The translations under genes were made by a program, and so were the position numbers. The notes under the pieces are model-generated. The model saw only the letters and a program-made list of their open reading frames with translations. It did no database searches and was not told where the DNA came from. This document shows positions 31,419 through 44,905 of a DNA stretch of 64,000 nt, one piece after another (position 1 is the first letter of the stretch; every line of letters starts with the position of its first letter). The stretch is from Streptomyces sp. SID13726 (GTDB lineage: Bacteria > Actinomycetota > Actinomycetes > Streptomycetales > Streptomycetaceae): assembly GCF_010548375.1 (NCBI RefSeq), contig NZ_JAAGLY010000034.1, positions 1 through 64,000 of the forward strand, read 5' to 3'.

Positions 31419-33476
31419 CTACTTCCAGGTGTCGCCGGTGGAGTAGCCCGACGAACTGCCCGTCGTGTACCAGCGGTTGGCGCCGGACTCCCACGTCACG
31501 TTCCCGGAGCCGTCCTTCTTTATGAATTTGTACTCGAAGGACGTGCTCTTCGGGACGATCGCCGACTTGCTCCAGGTCGGGTAAGCCGCCGAGGACAGCG
31601 GGATCGCGTCCGCCGTGTTCCAGGAGCCCAGGGAAGCGAGGGAGCCGACGACGTAGACGTTGGTGCCCAGGGTCGTCGTGGCGTTGACGTTGAAGGTGAC
31701 GTCGGTGGCGTCGGCGCTCGCCACGTTCCAGGAGGTGTTCAGGGTCAGGCCCGAACTCGTCGTGGCCGCCGCTCTGTTGGCGTTGGACTCCCAGGTGACG
31801 TTGCCGGCCGCGTCTTTCTTTATGTATTTGAACTCGAACGACGCGTTCGTCGGCACGCTCGCCGTCCCCGACCAGATCGGGTAGCCCGACGACGACAGCT
31901 TGATCGCCTTCGACGTGTCCCAGCCGCCGAGGGCCGCGACGGAACCGACCACGTAGACGTCCTGGCCGGTGGTGGTGGAGGCGTACTCGTTGAAGGTAGC
32001 CGTCACGGTCGTACCGGAGTCGCCGTCGCCCTCGCAGGTCGTGCACGGGGTGAACTGGCCGTTGTGGAAGGCGATCGCGCTCTTCGCGGGGATCGTGAGA
32101 GACGCGCTGCCGCCCGACACCGTCACCGTCGTCGCCCCGTTGTCGATGACATTGGCGTACGTCCCGTCGGCCATCCCCGTCGCGAAGGCGTAAGTCGCCG
32201 CCGAGGAGCCGTTGTTGATCGCGATGTAGCCGGCCGACCCGCGCCCGAAGCCGATCACGCTCGACGACTTGGTCGACCAGTTGGACACCGCTTCCGAGCC
32301 GACCGCGTTGTGCCACTTGACCATGCCGGTGATCGCGGTGTCCCGCTGGAGGCAGTACCAGCCGTTCGAGCAGTTCGTGTCGGTGACGAAGCCGCCCGAG
32401 TTCGGCGGTCCCTGGTCGGTCGAGGACCACTCGAAGCCCGAGTAGATCGTCGGGGTCGCCCACTTGTAGGCCAGCTCGAAGACGTTGGCGAGCCGGTAGG
32501 TGTCGCCGTCCTTGTAGCTCATGTGCAGGCCGTTGCGCTCGGTGTCGTGGTTGGTCACGAAGGACACCGAGTTGGCGGCGGGCAGCACGCCGGAGGAGGA
32601 CAGCGACTCCAGGTCGCTCACATTGCCCTGGAACGCCGACTTCAGCTTGCTCGCGTAGGTGAAGTCCAGGACGTCACCCGAGGAGTAGTAGTCGGAGGCG
32701 GCCGGGGTCGAACCCGGGTACACCTCCTGGAAGATGTACGGCGCCGCACCGGACGTCGTCGAACTCAGCTTGGCCCAGATCGCGTTGAGGTCGGTCACCG
32801 GGATGTGCTTGGCCGCGTCGATGCGGAAGCCGTCCACGCCCAGCGCGATCTGTTTGTTGAGGTAGGCCGCGATGCCCGAACGGACGTCGTCCGCCTCGGT
32901 CTTGAGGTCCGGCAGGCCGAGCAGCTCGCAGTTCTGGATCTCACTGAGGTTCGACCAGTCGTCGATGATCAGGTCGGAGTCGTTGCACTGCGCCGAGGTG
33001 TGGAAGTCGTCCGGGTCCCAGTCCGGGGTGTCGTACTTGTTGGTGAGGACCGTGCCGTTGTAGCCGGTGCCGGTCTGGGCGGCGGTGTGGTTGATCACCG
33101 CGTCCGTGTAGACCTTCACCCCGGCGGCGTGGCAGGCCGACACCATCGACGCGAACTCGGCCGCCGTACCGAAGCGGCTGTTCAGGTCGTAGGAGTACGG
33201 CTGGTAGACGTCCCACCAGTAGTGGTTCGGCTGCTTCAGGGACTCCGCGGGCGGGGCCACCCACACCGCGCCGTAGCCGTTCGGCCCGAGCACGTCTCCG
33301 CACTCGGAGGCGACCGAGTCCCAGTTGTAGGACCAGAGGTTGGCGATCACGTCGCCGGAGGCCGTGGCGTCGGCCCGGGCGGACGCGGCGGGCAGGGCGG
33401 TGACACCGGCGAGGGTCAGGGCGCCGACCGCCACGGCTCTCGCGGTGCGGCGCAAAGCACCCGTTCTGAAGGTCAT
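31419..33476 (-). CDS. Secreted alpha-amylase with tandem CBM20 starch-binding domains
   Basis: 685 residues from the ATG at 33476 (GGGAG upstream). Signal peptide MTFRTGALRRTARAVAVGAL with an RR pair and cleavage near ARA-DA; Sec or Tat cannot be told. GH13 catalytic domain: AVINHTA, GVDGFRIDAAKH (nucleophile near 217), FQEVY (acid near 249) and FVTNHDTERNG (near 307), then the C-domain. Two CBM20 modules follow, about 490-585 and 595-685, each with VYVVGS-LGxW, a central W-S and F-x-Y-K-x-IKKD-GNVTWES. The duplication should raise affinity for raw starch. Divergent from a second amylase, sharing a MalR-type promoter module. Confidence 0.94.
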   Translation of the reverse strand: MTFRTGALRRTARAVAVGALTLAGVTALPAASARADATASGDVIANLWSYNWDSVASECGDVLGPNGYGAVWVAPPAESLKQPNHYWWDVYQPYSYDLNSRFGTAAEFASMVSACHAAGVKVYTDAVINHTAAQTGTGYNGTVLTNKYDTPDWDPDDFHTSAQCNDSDLIIDDWSNLSEIQNCELLGLPDLKTEADDVRSGIAAYLNKQIALGVDGFRIDAAKHIPVTDLNAIWAKLSSTTSGAAPYIFQEVYPGSTPAASDYYSSGDVLDFTYASKLKSAFQGNVSDLESLSSSGVLPAANSVSFVTNHDTERNGLHMSYKDGDTYRLANVFELAYKWATPTIYSGFEWSSTDQGPPNSGGFVTDTNCSNGWYCLQRDTAITGMVKWHNAVGSEAVSNWSTKSSSVIGFGRGSAGYIAINNGSSAATYAFATGMADGTYANVIDNGATTVTVSGGSASLTIPAKSAIAFHNGQFTPCTTCEGDGDSGTTVTATFNEYASTTTGQDVYVVGSVAALGGWDTSKAIKLSSSGYPIWSGTASVPTNASFEFKYIKKDAAGNVTWESNANRAAATTSSGLTLNTSWNVASADATDVTFNVNATTTLGTNVYVVGSLASLGSWNTADAIPLSSAAYPTWSKSAIVPKSTSFEYKFIKKDGSGNVTWESGANRWYTTGSSSGYSTGDTWK

Positions 33477-33566
33477 GTGCGGCTCCCAAGGACTCCGAAC
33501 CAGTGGGACAGACTTCAACAACTGGTGAGCGTGCGGCAGTTGAGAAGCGCACGTCAAGAGACCGTG

Positions 33567-33626
33567 TGAAAGTTCTTGCTGTGAGTTTCAAGGCTATTGC
33601 TGTAAACATTTCGTTGGCGGTACGTT
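33567..33626. promoter_or_regulatory. MalR-type operator/promoter between the two amylase genes
   Basis: GAAAGTTCTTGCTGTGAG, then TTTCAAGGCTATTGCTGTAA, carries two TTGCTG half-sites. The block aligns with 36546-36605 before the pullulanase gene (shared GAAAGTTCTT, TTTCA, TTGCTGTAA and GGCG-TACG). A common regulator, probably MalR/Reg1, is inferred. Confidence 0.65.
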
Positions 33627-33678
33627 CTCGCCGGCGCCCGGCAAAGACGCCTGGCCGTCACGCAAGGAGAACCCCCAC

Positions 33679-35058
33679 GTGATATCGAGAAGCTCCGTCA
33701 CCGCGACCGCCGTCGCCCTCGCCGCCACGGTCGCCGTCCTCACCCCCACCACCGCCCAGGCCTCCCCGCCGGGCACGAAGGACGTCACCGCAGTCCTCTT
33801 CGAGTGGAACTTCGCCTCGGTCGCCAAGGAGTGCACCAACACCCTCGGCCCCGCCGGCTACGGCTACGTCCAGGTCTCCCCGCCCGCCGAGCACATCCAG
33901 GGCTCGCAGTGGTGGACCTCGTACCAGCCGGTCAGCTACAAGATCGCGGGGCGTCTCGGTGACGCCACCGCCTTCCGGAACATGGTCAGCACCTGCCACG
34001 CGGCCGGGGTGAAGGTCGTCGTCGACACCGTCGTCAACCACATGTCCGCGGGCAGCGGCACCGGTACCGGCGGCTCGTCGTACACGAAGTACAACTACCC
34101 GGGCCTGTACTCCTCGGCCGACATGGACGACTGCACGTCCACCATCACCGACTACACCAACCGCGCCAACGTCCAGAACTGCGAACTCGTCGGCCTCGCC
34201 GACCTGGACACCGGCGAGGAGTACGTCCGCGCCACCATCGCCGGCTACATGAACTCCCTGCTCGGCTACGGCGTCGACGGCTTCCGCATCGACGCGGCCA
34301 AGCACATCCCGGCCACCGACCTCGCCAACATCAAGTCCCGCCTCTCCAACCCCTCCGTGTACTGGAAGCAGGAGGTCATCTACGGCAGCGGGGAGGCCGT
34401 CCAGCCCACCGAGTACACGGGCAACGGCGATGTGCAGGAGTTCCGTTACGCCTACGACCTCAAGCGGGTCTTCAACAACGAGAACCTCGCCTACCTGAAG
34501 AACTACGGCGAGGGCTGGGGCTACCTGAGCAGCTCGGTCGCGGGCGTCTTCGTCGACAACCACGACACCGAGCGCAACGGGTCGACCCTCAACTACAAGG
34601 ACGGGGCGAACTACACCCTCGCCAACGTCTTCATGCTGGCCTATCCGTACGGTGCCCCCGACATCAACTCCGGCTACGAGTGGTCCGACACGGACGCCGG
34701 GCCGCCCAACAACGGCTCCGTGACCGCCTGTTGGCAGGACGGCTGGAAGTGCCAGCACGCCTGGCCGGAGATCCTCCGCATGGTCGCCTTCCGCAACGCG
34801 GTCCGCGGTGAGTCCCTCTCCAACTGGTGGGACAACGGCGGTGACGCGATCGGCTTCGGGCGGGGCGCCAAGGGCTACGTCGCCATCAACCACGAGTCGA
34901 GCAGCCTGAGTCGGACGTACCAGACCTCGCTGCCCGCCGGGACGTACTGCAACGTGCAGAACAACACGAGCGTGACGGTGAACTCCAGCGGCCAGTTCAC
35001 GGCCACCCTCGGCTCCAACACGGCCCTCGCGATCTACGCGGGCAAGTCCAGCTGCTGA
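33679..35058 (+). CDS. Secreted alpha-amylase (catalytic domain only)
   Basis: 459 residues from a GTG at 33679 with AAGGAG 9 nt upstream. Signal peptide VISRSSVTATAVALAATVAV, ending near AQA-SP. GH13 motifs: VVDTVVNHMSAG, GVDGFRIDAAKH (near 202), YWKQEV (acid near 231) and FVDNHDTERNG (near 294). It is a paralogue of the divergent CBM20 amylase (same KxVCN-like C-domain and SGYEWS-TDxGPPN segment) but ends after the C-domain and lacks starch-binding modules. Secreted endo-amylase for soluble starch. Confidence 0.94.
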   Translation: MISRSSVTATAVALAATVAVLTPTTAQASPPGTKDVTAVLFEWNFASVAKECTNTLGPAGYGYVQVSPPAEHIQGSQWWTSYQPVSYKIAGRLGDATAFRNMVSTCHAAGVKVVVDTVVNHMSAGSGTGTGGSSYTKYNYPGLYSSADMDDCTSTITDYTNRANVQNCELVGLADLDTGEEYVRATIAGYMNSLLGYGVDGFRIDAAKHIPATDLANIKSRLSNPSVYWKQEVIYGSGEAVQPTEYTGNGDVQEFRYAYDLKRVFNNENLAYLKNYGEGWGYLSSSVAGVFVDNHDTERNGSTLNYKDGANYTLANVFMLAYPYGAPDINSGYEWSDTDAGPPNNGSVTACWQDGWKCQHAWPEILRMVAFRNAVRGESLSNWWDNGGDAIGFGRGAKGYVAINHESSSLSRTYQTSLPAGTYCNVQNNTSVTVNSSGQFTATLGSNTALAIYAGKSSC

Positions 35059-35121
35059 ACACCCCATGGGGAACGTGGGATTGACGCTCACCGAGTGTCG
35101 TCCTACGTTCCCCGTGACATA

Positions 35122-35135
35122 TGGGAGCGCTCCCA
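35122..35135. promoter_or_regulatory. Perfect CebR box upstream of the GH30 gene
   Basis: TGGGAGCGCTCCCA, the 14-bp palindrome described as the target of CebR (cellobiose/cellotriose-responsive LacI repressor of Streptomyces), lies 15 bp before the GH30 start codon. Binding there should block transcription or elongation. Confidence 0.85.
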
Positions 35136-35150
35136 TGGAGGGAAGCAGCT

Positions 35151-36548
35151 ATGCAGCGCAGACACGGCACCTGGACGATCGCCTCGCTCACGGCCCTGCT
35201 CGCCGTCGCCGCCACCACCGCGGCCGCACCACCCCAGGTCACGGCCACCACGGCGACCGTCAACGGCGCCACCACCTACCAGCCCATCGACGGCTTCGGC
35301 TTCTCCGAGCACTTCGGACGCGCCGACATCATGCACGGCTCGCAGGGGTTGCCGGCCCAGAAGCAGCGCGAACTCCTCGACCTGCTGCTCGACCGCACCA
35401 CCGGCGCCGGCCTCAGCATCCTGCGCCTCGGCATCGACTCCGGGATCCAGCCCACCGACCCGGGCGGCCCGAACGCCACCCCCAAGTACACCTGGGACGG
35501 CTACGACAAGGGCCAGGTGTGGCTCGCCAAGGAGGCCAAGGCGTACGGCGTGAACCGCTTCTACGCCGACGCCTGGACCGCGCCCGGCTATATGAAGACC
35601 AACGGCACGGATGCCAACGGCGGCACGCTCTGCGGGCTCTCCGGCGCCACCTGCGCGAGCGGGGACTGGCGCAGGGCGTACGCCGATTTCCTGGTGCGGT
35701 GGGCGAGGTTCTACGGCCAGGAGGGCATCGGCATCACCGACATCGGCTTCATCAACGAACCCGACTGGACGGCGACGTACGACTCGATGCGGCTGACGCC
35801 CGCCCAGGCGACGGAGTACGTGAAGTTCTTCGGGCCGATCGCCAACTCGGCCGGATACAAGGTGGCTTGCTGCGACTCCTTCGGCTGGAACCAGCAAAAG
35901 GCCTACACGAACGCGATCGAGGCCGACGCCACCGCCCGCGGCTACGTGACCACCCACACCGGCCACAACTACGCCAGCCAGGTGGACAGTCCGCTGCCGA
36001 CGCAGAAGCGGACCTGGATGTCGGAGTGGTCGCCCAACGGCACCGCCTGGAACGAGAACTGGGACGACGGCAGCGGCTACGACGGCTTCACCGTGGCCGC
36101 CGCGGTCCATGACGCCCTCACCAAGGGCAACACCAGCGGATACGTGTACTGGTACGGCGCCTCGACCGGCGCCACCCGGGGCCTGATCCAGATGGACGGC
36201 GCCAACTACCATGTCTCCAAGCGGCTTTGGGCGCTCGCGAACTACAGTCGCTTCATCCGCCCCGGCGCCACCCGGATCGGCAGCACCACCCCCGACGCGA
36301 ACCTCAGGCTGTCGGCGTTCCGCAACACCGACGGCTCGGTCACGGTCGTCGCGCTCAACGCGGGCACCGGCGCCCAGCAGGTGACGTACAGCCTCCAGAA
36401 CACCGGCATCACCACCGGTACGGCGACCCCGTACCTGACCGACGGCTCCCACAGCATGGCCCGACAGGGCGCGGTCGCCGTCAGCGGGGGCTCGATGACG
36501 GCCACGGTCCCGGCTCGCTCGCTCGTCACCTACACCATCAGGCGCTGA
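35151..36548 (+). CDS. Secreted GH30-family glycanase (xylanase/glucanase type)
   Basis: 465 residues from the ATG at 35151 (GGAGGGAAG upstream); an in-frame ATG at 35121 overlaps the CebR box. Signal peptide MQRRHGTWTIASLTALLAVA, ending near AAA-PP. Clan-A barrel typical of GH30: PIDGFGFSEHF, ILRLGIDSG, YADAWTAPGYMKTNG, the acid/base Glu in GFINEPDW (near 202) and the nucleophile Glu in TWMSEWSP (near 290). A beta-sandwich with RFIRPGATRIGSTTPDANLR ends it. GH30 enzymes attack glucuronoxylan or beta-1,6-glucan; which cannot be decided. The CebR box ties it to plant-cell-wall sugars rather than starch. Confidence 0.85.
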   Translation: MQRRHGTWTIASLTALLAVAATTAAAPPQVTATTATVNGATTYQPIDGFGFSEHFGRADIMHGSQGLPAQKQRELLDLLLDRTTGAGLSILRLGIDSGIQPTDPGGPNATPKYTWDGYDKGQVWLAKEAKAYGVNRFYADAWTAPGYMKTNGTDANGGTLCGLSGATCASGDWRRAYADFLVRWARFYGQEGIGITDIGFINEPDWTATYDSMRLTPAQATEYVKFFGPIANSAGYKVACCDSFGWNQQKAYTNAIEADATARGYVTTHTGHNYASQVDSPLPTQKRTWMSEWSPNGTAWNENWDDGSGYDGFTVAAAVHDALTKGNTSGYVYWYGASTGATRGLIQMDGANYHVSKRLWALANYSRFIRPGATRIGSTTPDANLRLSAFRNTDGSVTVVALNAGTGAQQVTYSLQNTGITTGTATPYLTDGSHSMARQGAVAVSGGSMTATVPARSLVTYTIRR

Positions 36549-36605
36549 AAGTTCTTACCGGCTGTTTCAGGACTCTTGCTGTAAGCCTTACGGCGGCGAT
36601 ACGGT
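36546..36605. promoter_or_regulatory. MalR-type operator/promoter before the amylase-pullulanase
   Basis: GAAAGTTCTTACCGGCTG, then TTTCAGGACTCTTGCTGTAA, matches the module at 33567-33626. It begins at the GH30 stop codon, so this gene has its own control separate from the CebR-box gene upstream. Confidence 0.65.
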
Positions 36606-36652
36606 CGCGCGGGGTCGGACCCACAGAGCCGCATCGCAAGGAGTCCACGTCA

Positions 36653-42058
<5,406 letters not shown>

Positions 42059-42074
42059 ATGAGCGCATAACCTT

Positions 42075-42109
42075 GGTGGAGCAGAGCCCGAACCCCGCTC
42101 TGCTCCACC
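42075..42109. terminator. Terminator after the amylase-pullulanase
   Basis: GGTGGAGCAGAGC (42075-42087) pairs perfectly with GCTCTGCTCCACC (42097-42109), loop 9 nt; it separates the starch cluster from the next gene. Confidence 0.8.
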
Positions 42110-42131
42110 GGTGTTGCCCGAGGGGTGACAG

Positions 42132-43751
42132 ATGGACGTCAAAGGCAAGCTGACCGGCACGACCGTCATGGTCGTGGACGACTTGGAGGCCAGCCGGTAC
42201 GCCATGGGCACCGTGCTGACCCGGGCCGGGCACCGGGTCGTCCCGGTCGCCTCCGGCGGCGAGGCCCTCGCCGAACTGGACGAGCGGCTGCGCAAGGGCA
42301 CCCTGCCCGACGTGGCCCTGGTGGACGTGGGCCTGCCCGACATGAGCGGCTTCGATCTGTGCCGCATGTTCAAGGAGCGCCCGCACTCCGCCGGGATGCC
42401 CGTGGTGCACTTCTCGGCCTCCGCCGTGCCCCCGGCCGTGCACTGCGCGGGCATGGACATGGGCGTCGAGGCCTATCTGCGGGTGCCCGCCGAGCCCCTG
42501 GAGATCGAGGCGGTCGTCCGGGCCGCCGTACGCAACGCCCAACTGCGCGCCGGAGACCGGGCGTTGGTGCGACGGCTCACCCTCCTGTCGGAGACGATCG
42601 TCACCATCCAGGCGGCCCGCACCCTCCAGGAACTCTCCGACGCGGCCGCCGAGGGCGTCTCACGGCTCACCGGCACCCCCGCCGCCGTCTTCGTCCTCGA
42701 CCAGGACGACCAGCTCTACCGCGGCCTGTCCCGCGACCGCATCCCGGTGTCCCTGCCCGACGAGGCCGCCGACCGGTCCGTGGCCGCCCTGCTGCGCCGG
42801 CTCACCCGGGGGCAGGCCGGGGTGCAGCTGACGACCGTGCCCGCGCCGCTGTGGCCCGCCGGGTTCTTCCGGCCCGGAGTCGAGCACGACGCCCGGCTCG
42901 CGCTGGTCGTCACCCAGGACGGCCGGGCCCCGGTCTGCCTGGCCGCGCCCGCGCGCGGGATGCGCAGGGTCGGCCTGGAGGGCGAGACCCTGCTGGCCCA
43001 GCTCGCGCAGGCCACCGCGCTCGCCGCGCAGCCGCTGCTCATGTACAAGGTCGAGCGGCATGTCGCCCTCACCCTCCAGCACAGCTTCCTGCCCCAGCCG
43101 CACCGGCTGCCCGACCTGCCGGGCATGGAGGTCGTGGTCCGGTACGTCCCCGCCTCCCGGCAGACCGAGATCGGCGGCGACTTCTACGCCGCGCTGCGGG
43201 TGGAGGAGGGCGCGCTCACCGCGGTCGGCGACGTCGTGGGGCACTCGCTGGACGCGGCCACCGTCATGGTCGAACTGCGGCACGCGCTGCGGGCCTACGC
43301 CGTCGACGAGAGCGACCCGGCCGTGCTCGCCGAGCGCCTCGACCGGACGCTCCAGCGCTACCACCCCGACACCACGGCCACCGTCTGCCTGGCCCTGATC
43401 GACCCGGAGACCGGGCGCACCCGGATCGCCAACGCCGGGCACATCCCGCCGCTGATCGTCCGGGACACCGGCAGCGCCGACTACGTCAAGGCGTCCGGCC
43501 CGCTGCTCGGCATCGGCCTGCCCCATCCGCCGGCCACCGAGCTGTTCCTCGAACCCGGCGACCGGCTCCTCATGGTCACCGACGGCCTCATCGAGACCCG
43601 CGGCACCGATCTCTCGGCCTCCCTGGAGCACCTGCGGGCGGCCGCCTCCGGTGCGCTGCCCGGCCTGGACGCCCTGTGCGACACCCTTCTGGACACCTTC
43701 GGTCACGACCGGGAGGACGACATCGCCATGCTGGCGCTGCGGCTAGGGTGA
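42132..43751 (+). CDS. Receiver-GAF-PP2C (SpoIIE-type) phosphatase
   Basis: 539 residues. Residues 1-125 form a receiver domain: acidic pair in TVMVVDDLEASRYAMG and phospho-acceptor Asp in DVALVDVGLPDMSGFD. The usual Lys-Pro at its end reads RVPAEP, so the conserved Lys is missing and signalling may be atypical. About 150-310 is GAF-like (TIQAARTLQELSDAAAEGVS). About 320-539 is a PP2C/SpoIIE phosphatase: LQHSFLPQPHRLPDLPGMEV, QTEIGGDFYAAL, VGDVVGHSLDAATVMVELRH and LLMVTDGLIETRG, with final DREDDIAMLALRLG. Such proteins dephosphorylate anti-anti-sigma factors; the partner is not here. Confidence 0.92.
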   Translation: MDVKGKLTGTTVMVVDDLEASRYAMGTVLTRAGHRVVPVASGGEALAELDERLRKGTLPDVALVDVGLPDMSGFDLCRMFKERPHSAGMPVVHFSASAVPPAVHCAGMDMGVEAYLRVPAEPLEIEAVVRAAVRNAQLRAGDRALVRRLTLLSETIVTIQAARTLQELSDAAAEGVSRLTGTPAAVFVLDQDDQLYRGLSRDRIPVSLPDEAADRSVAALLRRLTRGQAGVQLTTVPAPLWPAGFFRPGVEHDARLALVVTQDGRAPVCLAAPARGMRRVGLEGETLLAQLAQATALAAQPLLMYKVERHVALTLQHSFLPQPHRLPDLPGMEVVVRYVPASRQTEIGGDFYAALRVEEGALTAVGDVVGHSLDAATVMVELRHALRAYAVDESDPAVLAERLDRTLQRYHPDTTATVCLALIDPETGRTRIANAGHIPPLIVRDTGSADYVKASGPLLGIGLPHPPATELFLEPGDRLLMVTDGLIETRGTDLSASLEHLRAAASGALPGLDALCDTLLDTFGHDREDDIAMLALRLG

Positions 43752-43779
43752 CCTGTGACGTCGTAGAACAGGAGTGCCC

Positions 43780-44139
43780 ATGCCGCAGATCACCGTCGAC
43801 CACTCGCGTTTCGTCTCCTTCGACCGGGAGGAGTTCGCTCGGGGCCTGCACACCGCCCTCGTCGAGATCGCGGCCGCCAAGCCGGAGGCGTGCAAGACGC
43901 AGTTCCGGGCGAGCGAGGTCACCGCGTTCGGCTACGACGACCCGGGGGACGACGGCCACGCCGTCGTGCACGTCACCATCGGCCTGCTCGCCGGCCGCAC
44001 CGACGAGACGAAGGCGAAGCTCACCGAGGCGGTCCTGGAGCTGCTGCGCGAGCACATCGAGGACGACGGGGGAGTCGTCCTGCACGCCTCGGCGGAGGTC
44101 CGCGACCTCGACGCGTCGTACCGGAAGTTCGAGCGCTAG
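43780..44139 (+). CDS. 5-carboxymethyl-2-hydroxymuconate delta-isomerase-like tautomerase
   Basis: 119 residues from the ATG at 43780 (AGGAG 5 nt upstream; a GTG two codons earlier is possible). Mature N-terminus would be Pro-Gln-Ile (MPQITVDHS), the catalytic Pro of the tautomerase superfamily. CHMI-like features: FDREEFARGLHTALVEIAAA, KTQFRASEVTAFGYD, HAVVHVTIGLLAGRTDETKA and LHASAEVRDLD. The family isomerises homoprotocatechuate-pathway intermediates, but no pathway genes lie nearby, so the substrate is open. Confidence 0.88.
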   Translation: MPQITVDHSRFVSFDREEFARGLHTALVEIAAAKPEACKTQFRASEVTAFGYDDPGDDGHAVVHVTIGLLAGRTDETKAKLTEAVLELLREHIEDDGGVVLHASAEVRDLDASYRKFER

Positions 44140-44159
44140 AGCGCTTTTCTCCGGACTGT

Positions 44160-44849
44160 TCAGGACGCCAGGGAGATGAGCCGTGCGGCGAGGTCGGTGA
44201 ACGGTCCGTCGTGCGGCTCGTCCTTGAGCATGTGCCGCAGCAGTGCGGTCATCTCCTCGTCGTAGGCCGCGCTCACGGCGGCCAGCGCGGCGAAGTCGTG
44301 GACGAGCTGTGTCTCCAGTTCGGCGCGCGGGATGCGCCGGCCGTCCAGCCAGATCAGGGCCGTCGACTCGACGAGCGAGATCCAGGAGCGGATGAGGAGT
44401 TCGAGGCGCGCGGGCGGGTCGTCCACCCGCAGATGCGACAGGATCTGCTCGTAGGCGACCTGCCGTACGGAGTCGACGAGCGCGTTCGTCGCCGAGGAGC
44501 CGACCGCGGGGCCGCCGCGCATCAACGCCGAGAAGCCGGGCCCGTGTTCGTCCACGAAGTCGAAGAAGCGGCGCATCACCCGCAGCAGCCGCCCGCCCAG
44601 CGAGCCTTCGTGCGGCTCCTCGAAGCGGCTCGCCAGATCCTCGGCCGCACGCTTCAACGCGGCCTCGTACAGGCTGAGTTTGCCGGGGAAGTAGTGGTAG
44701 ACCAGCGGCCGGGAGATACCGGCCGCCGACGCTATCTCGTCGATGGAGACCTCGTCGGGCGAGCGACGGGCGAACAGTTCGAGGGCGACGCCGATCAACT
44801 GCTGACGCCGTTCCTCGACTCCCATTCTTCGGCGGACCCCGGTAGTCAT
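44160..44849 (-). CDS. TetR-family transcriptional regulator
   Basis: 229 residues from the ATG at 44849 (AAGGTG upstream). N-terminal HTH: RRQQLIGVALELFARRSPDE, then VSIDEIASAAGISRPLVYHY and FPGKLSLYEAAL. The helical ligand domain (about 70-229) is unassigned. It lies 57 bp downstream of the ferredoxin-reductase gene on the same strand and may regulate that operon; convergent with the isomerase gene. Confidence 0.92.
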   Translation of the reverse strand: MTTGVRRRMGVEERRQQLIGVALELFARRSPDEVSIDEIASAAGISRPLVYHYFPGKLSLYEAALKRAAEDLASRFEEPHEGSLGGRLLRVMRRFFDFVDEHGPGFSALMRGGPAVGSSATNALVDSVRQVAYEQILSHLRVDDPPARLELLIRSWISLVESTALIWLDGRRIPRAELETQLVHDFAALAAVSAAYDEEMTALLRHMLKDEPHDGPFTDLAARLISLAS

Positions 44850-44905
44850 GCGAACACCTTACCGATCGGATCCGGCCCCGAACGGACCGGTCCGGCCAGG
44901 CGTGT

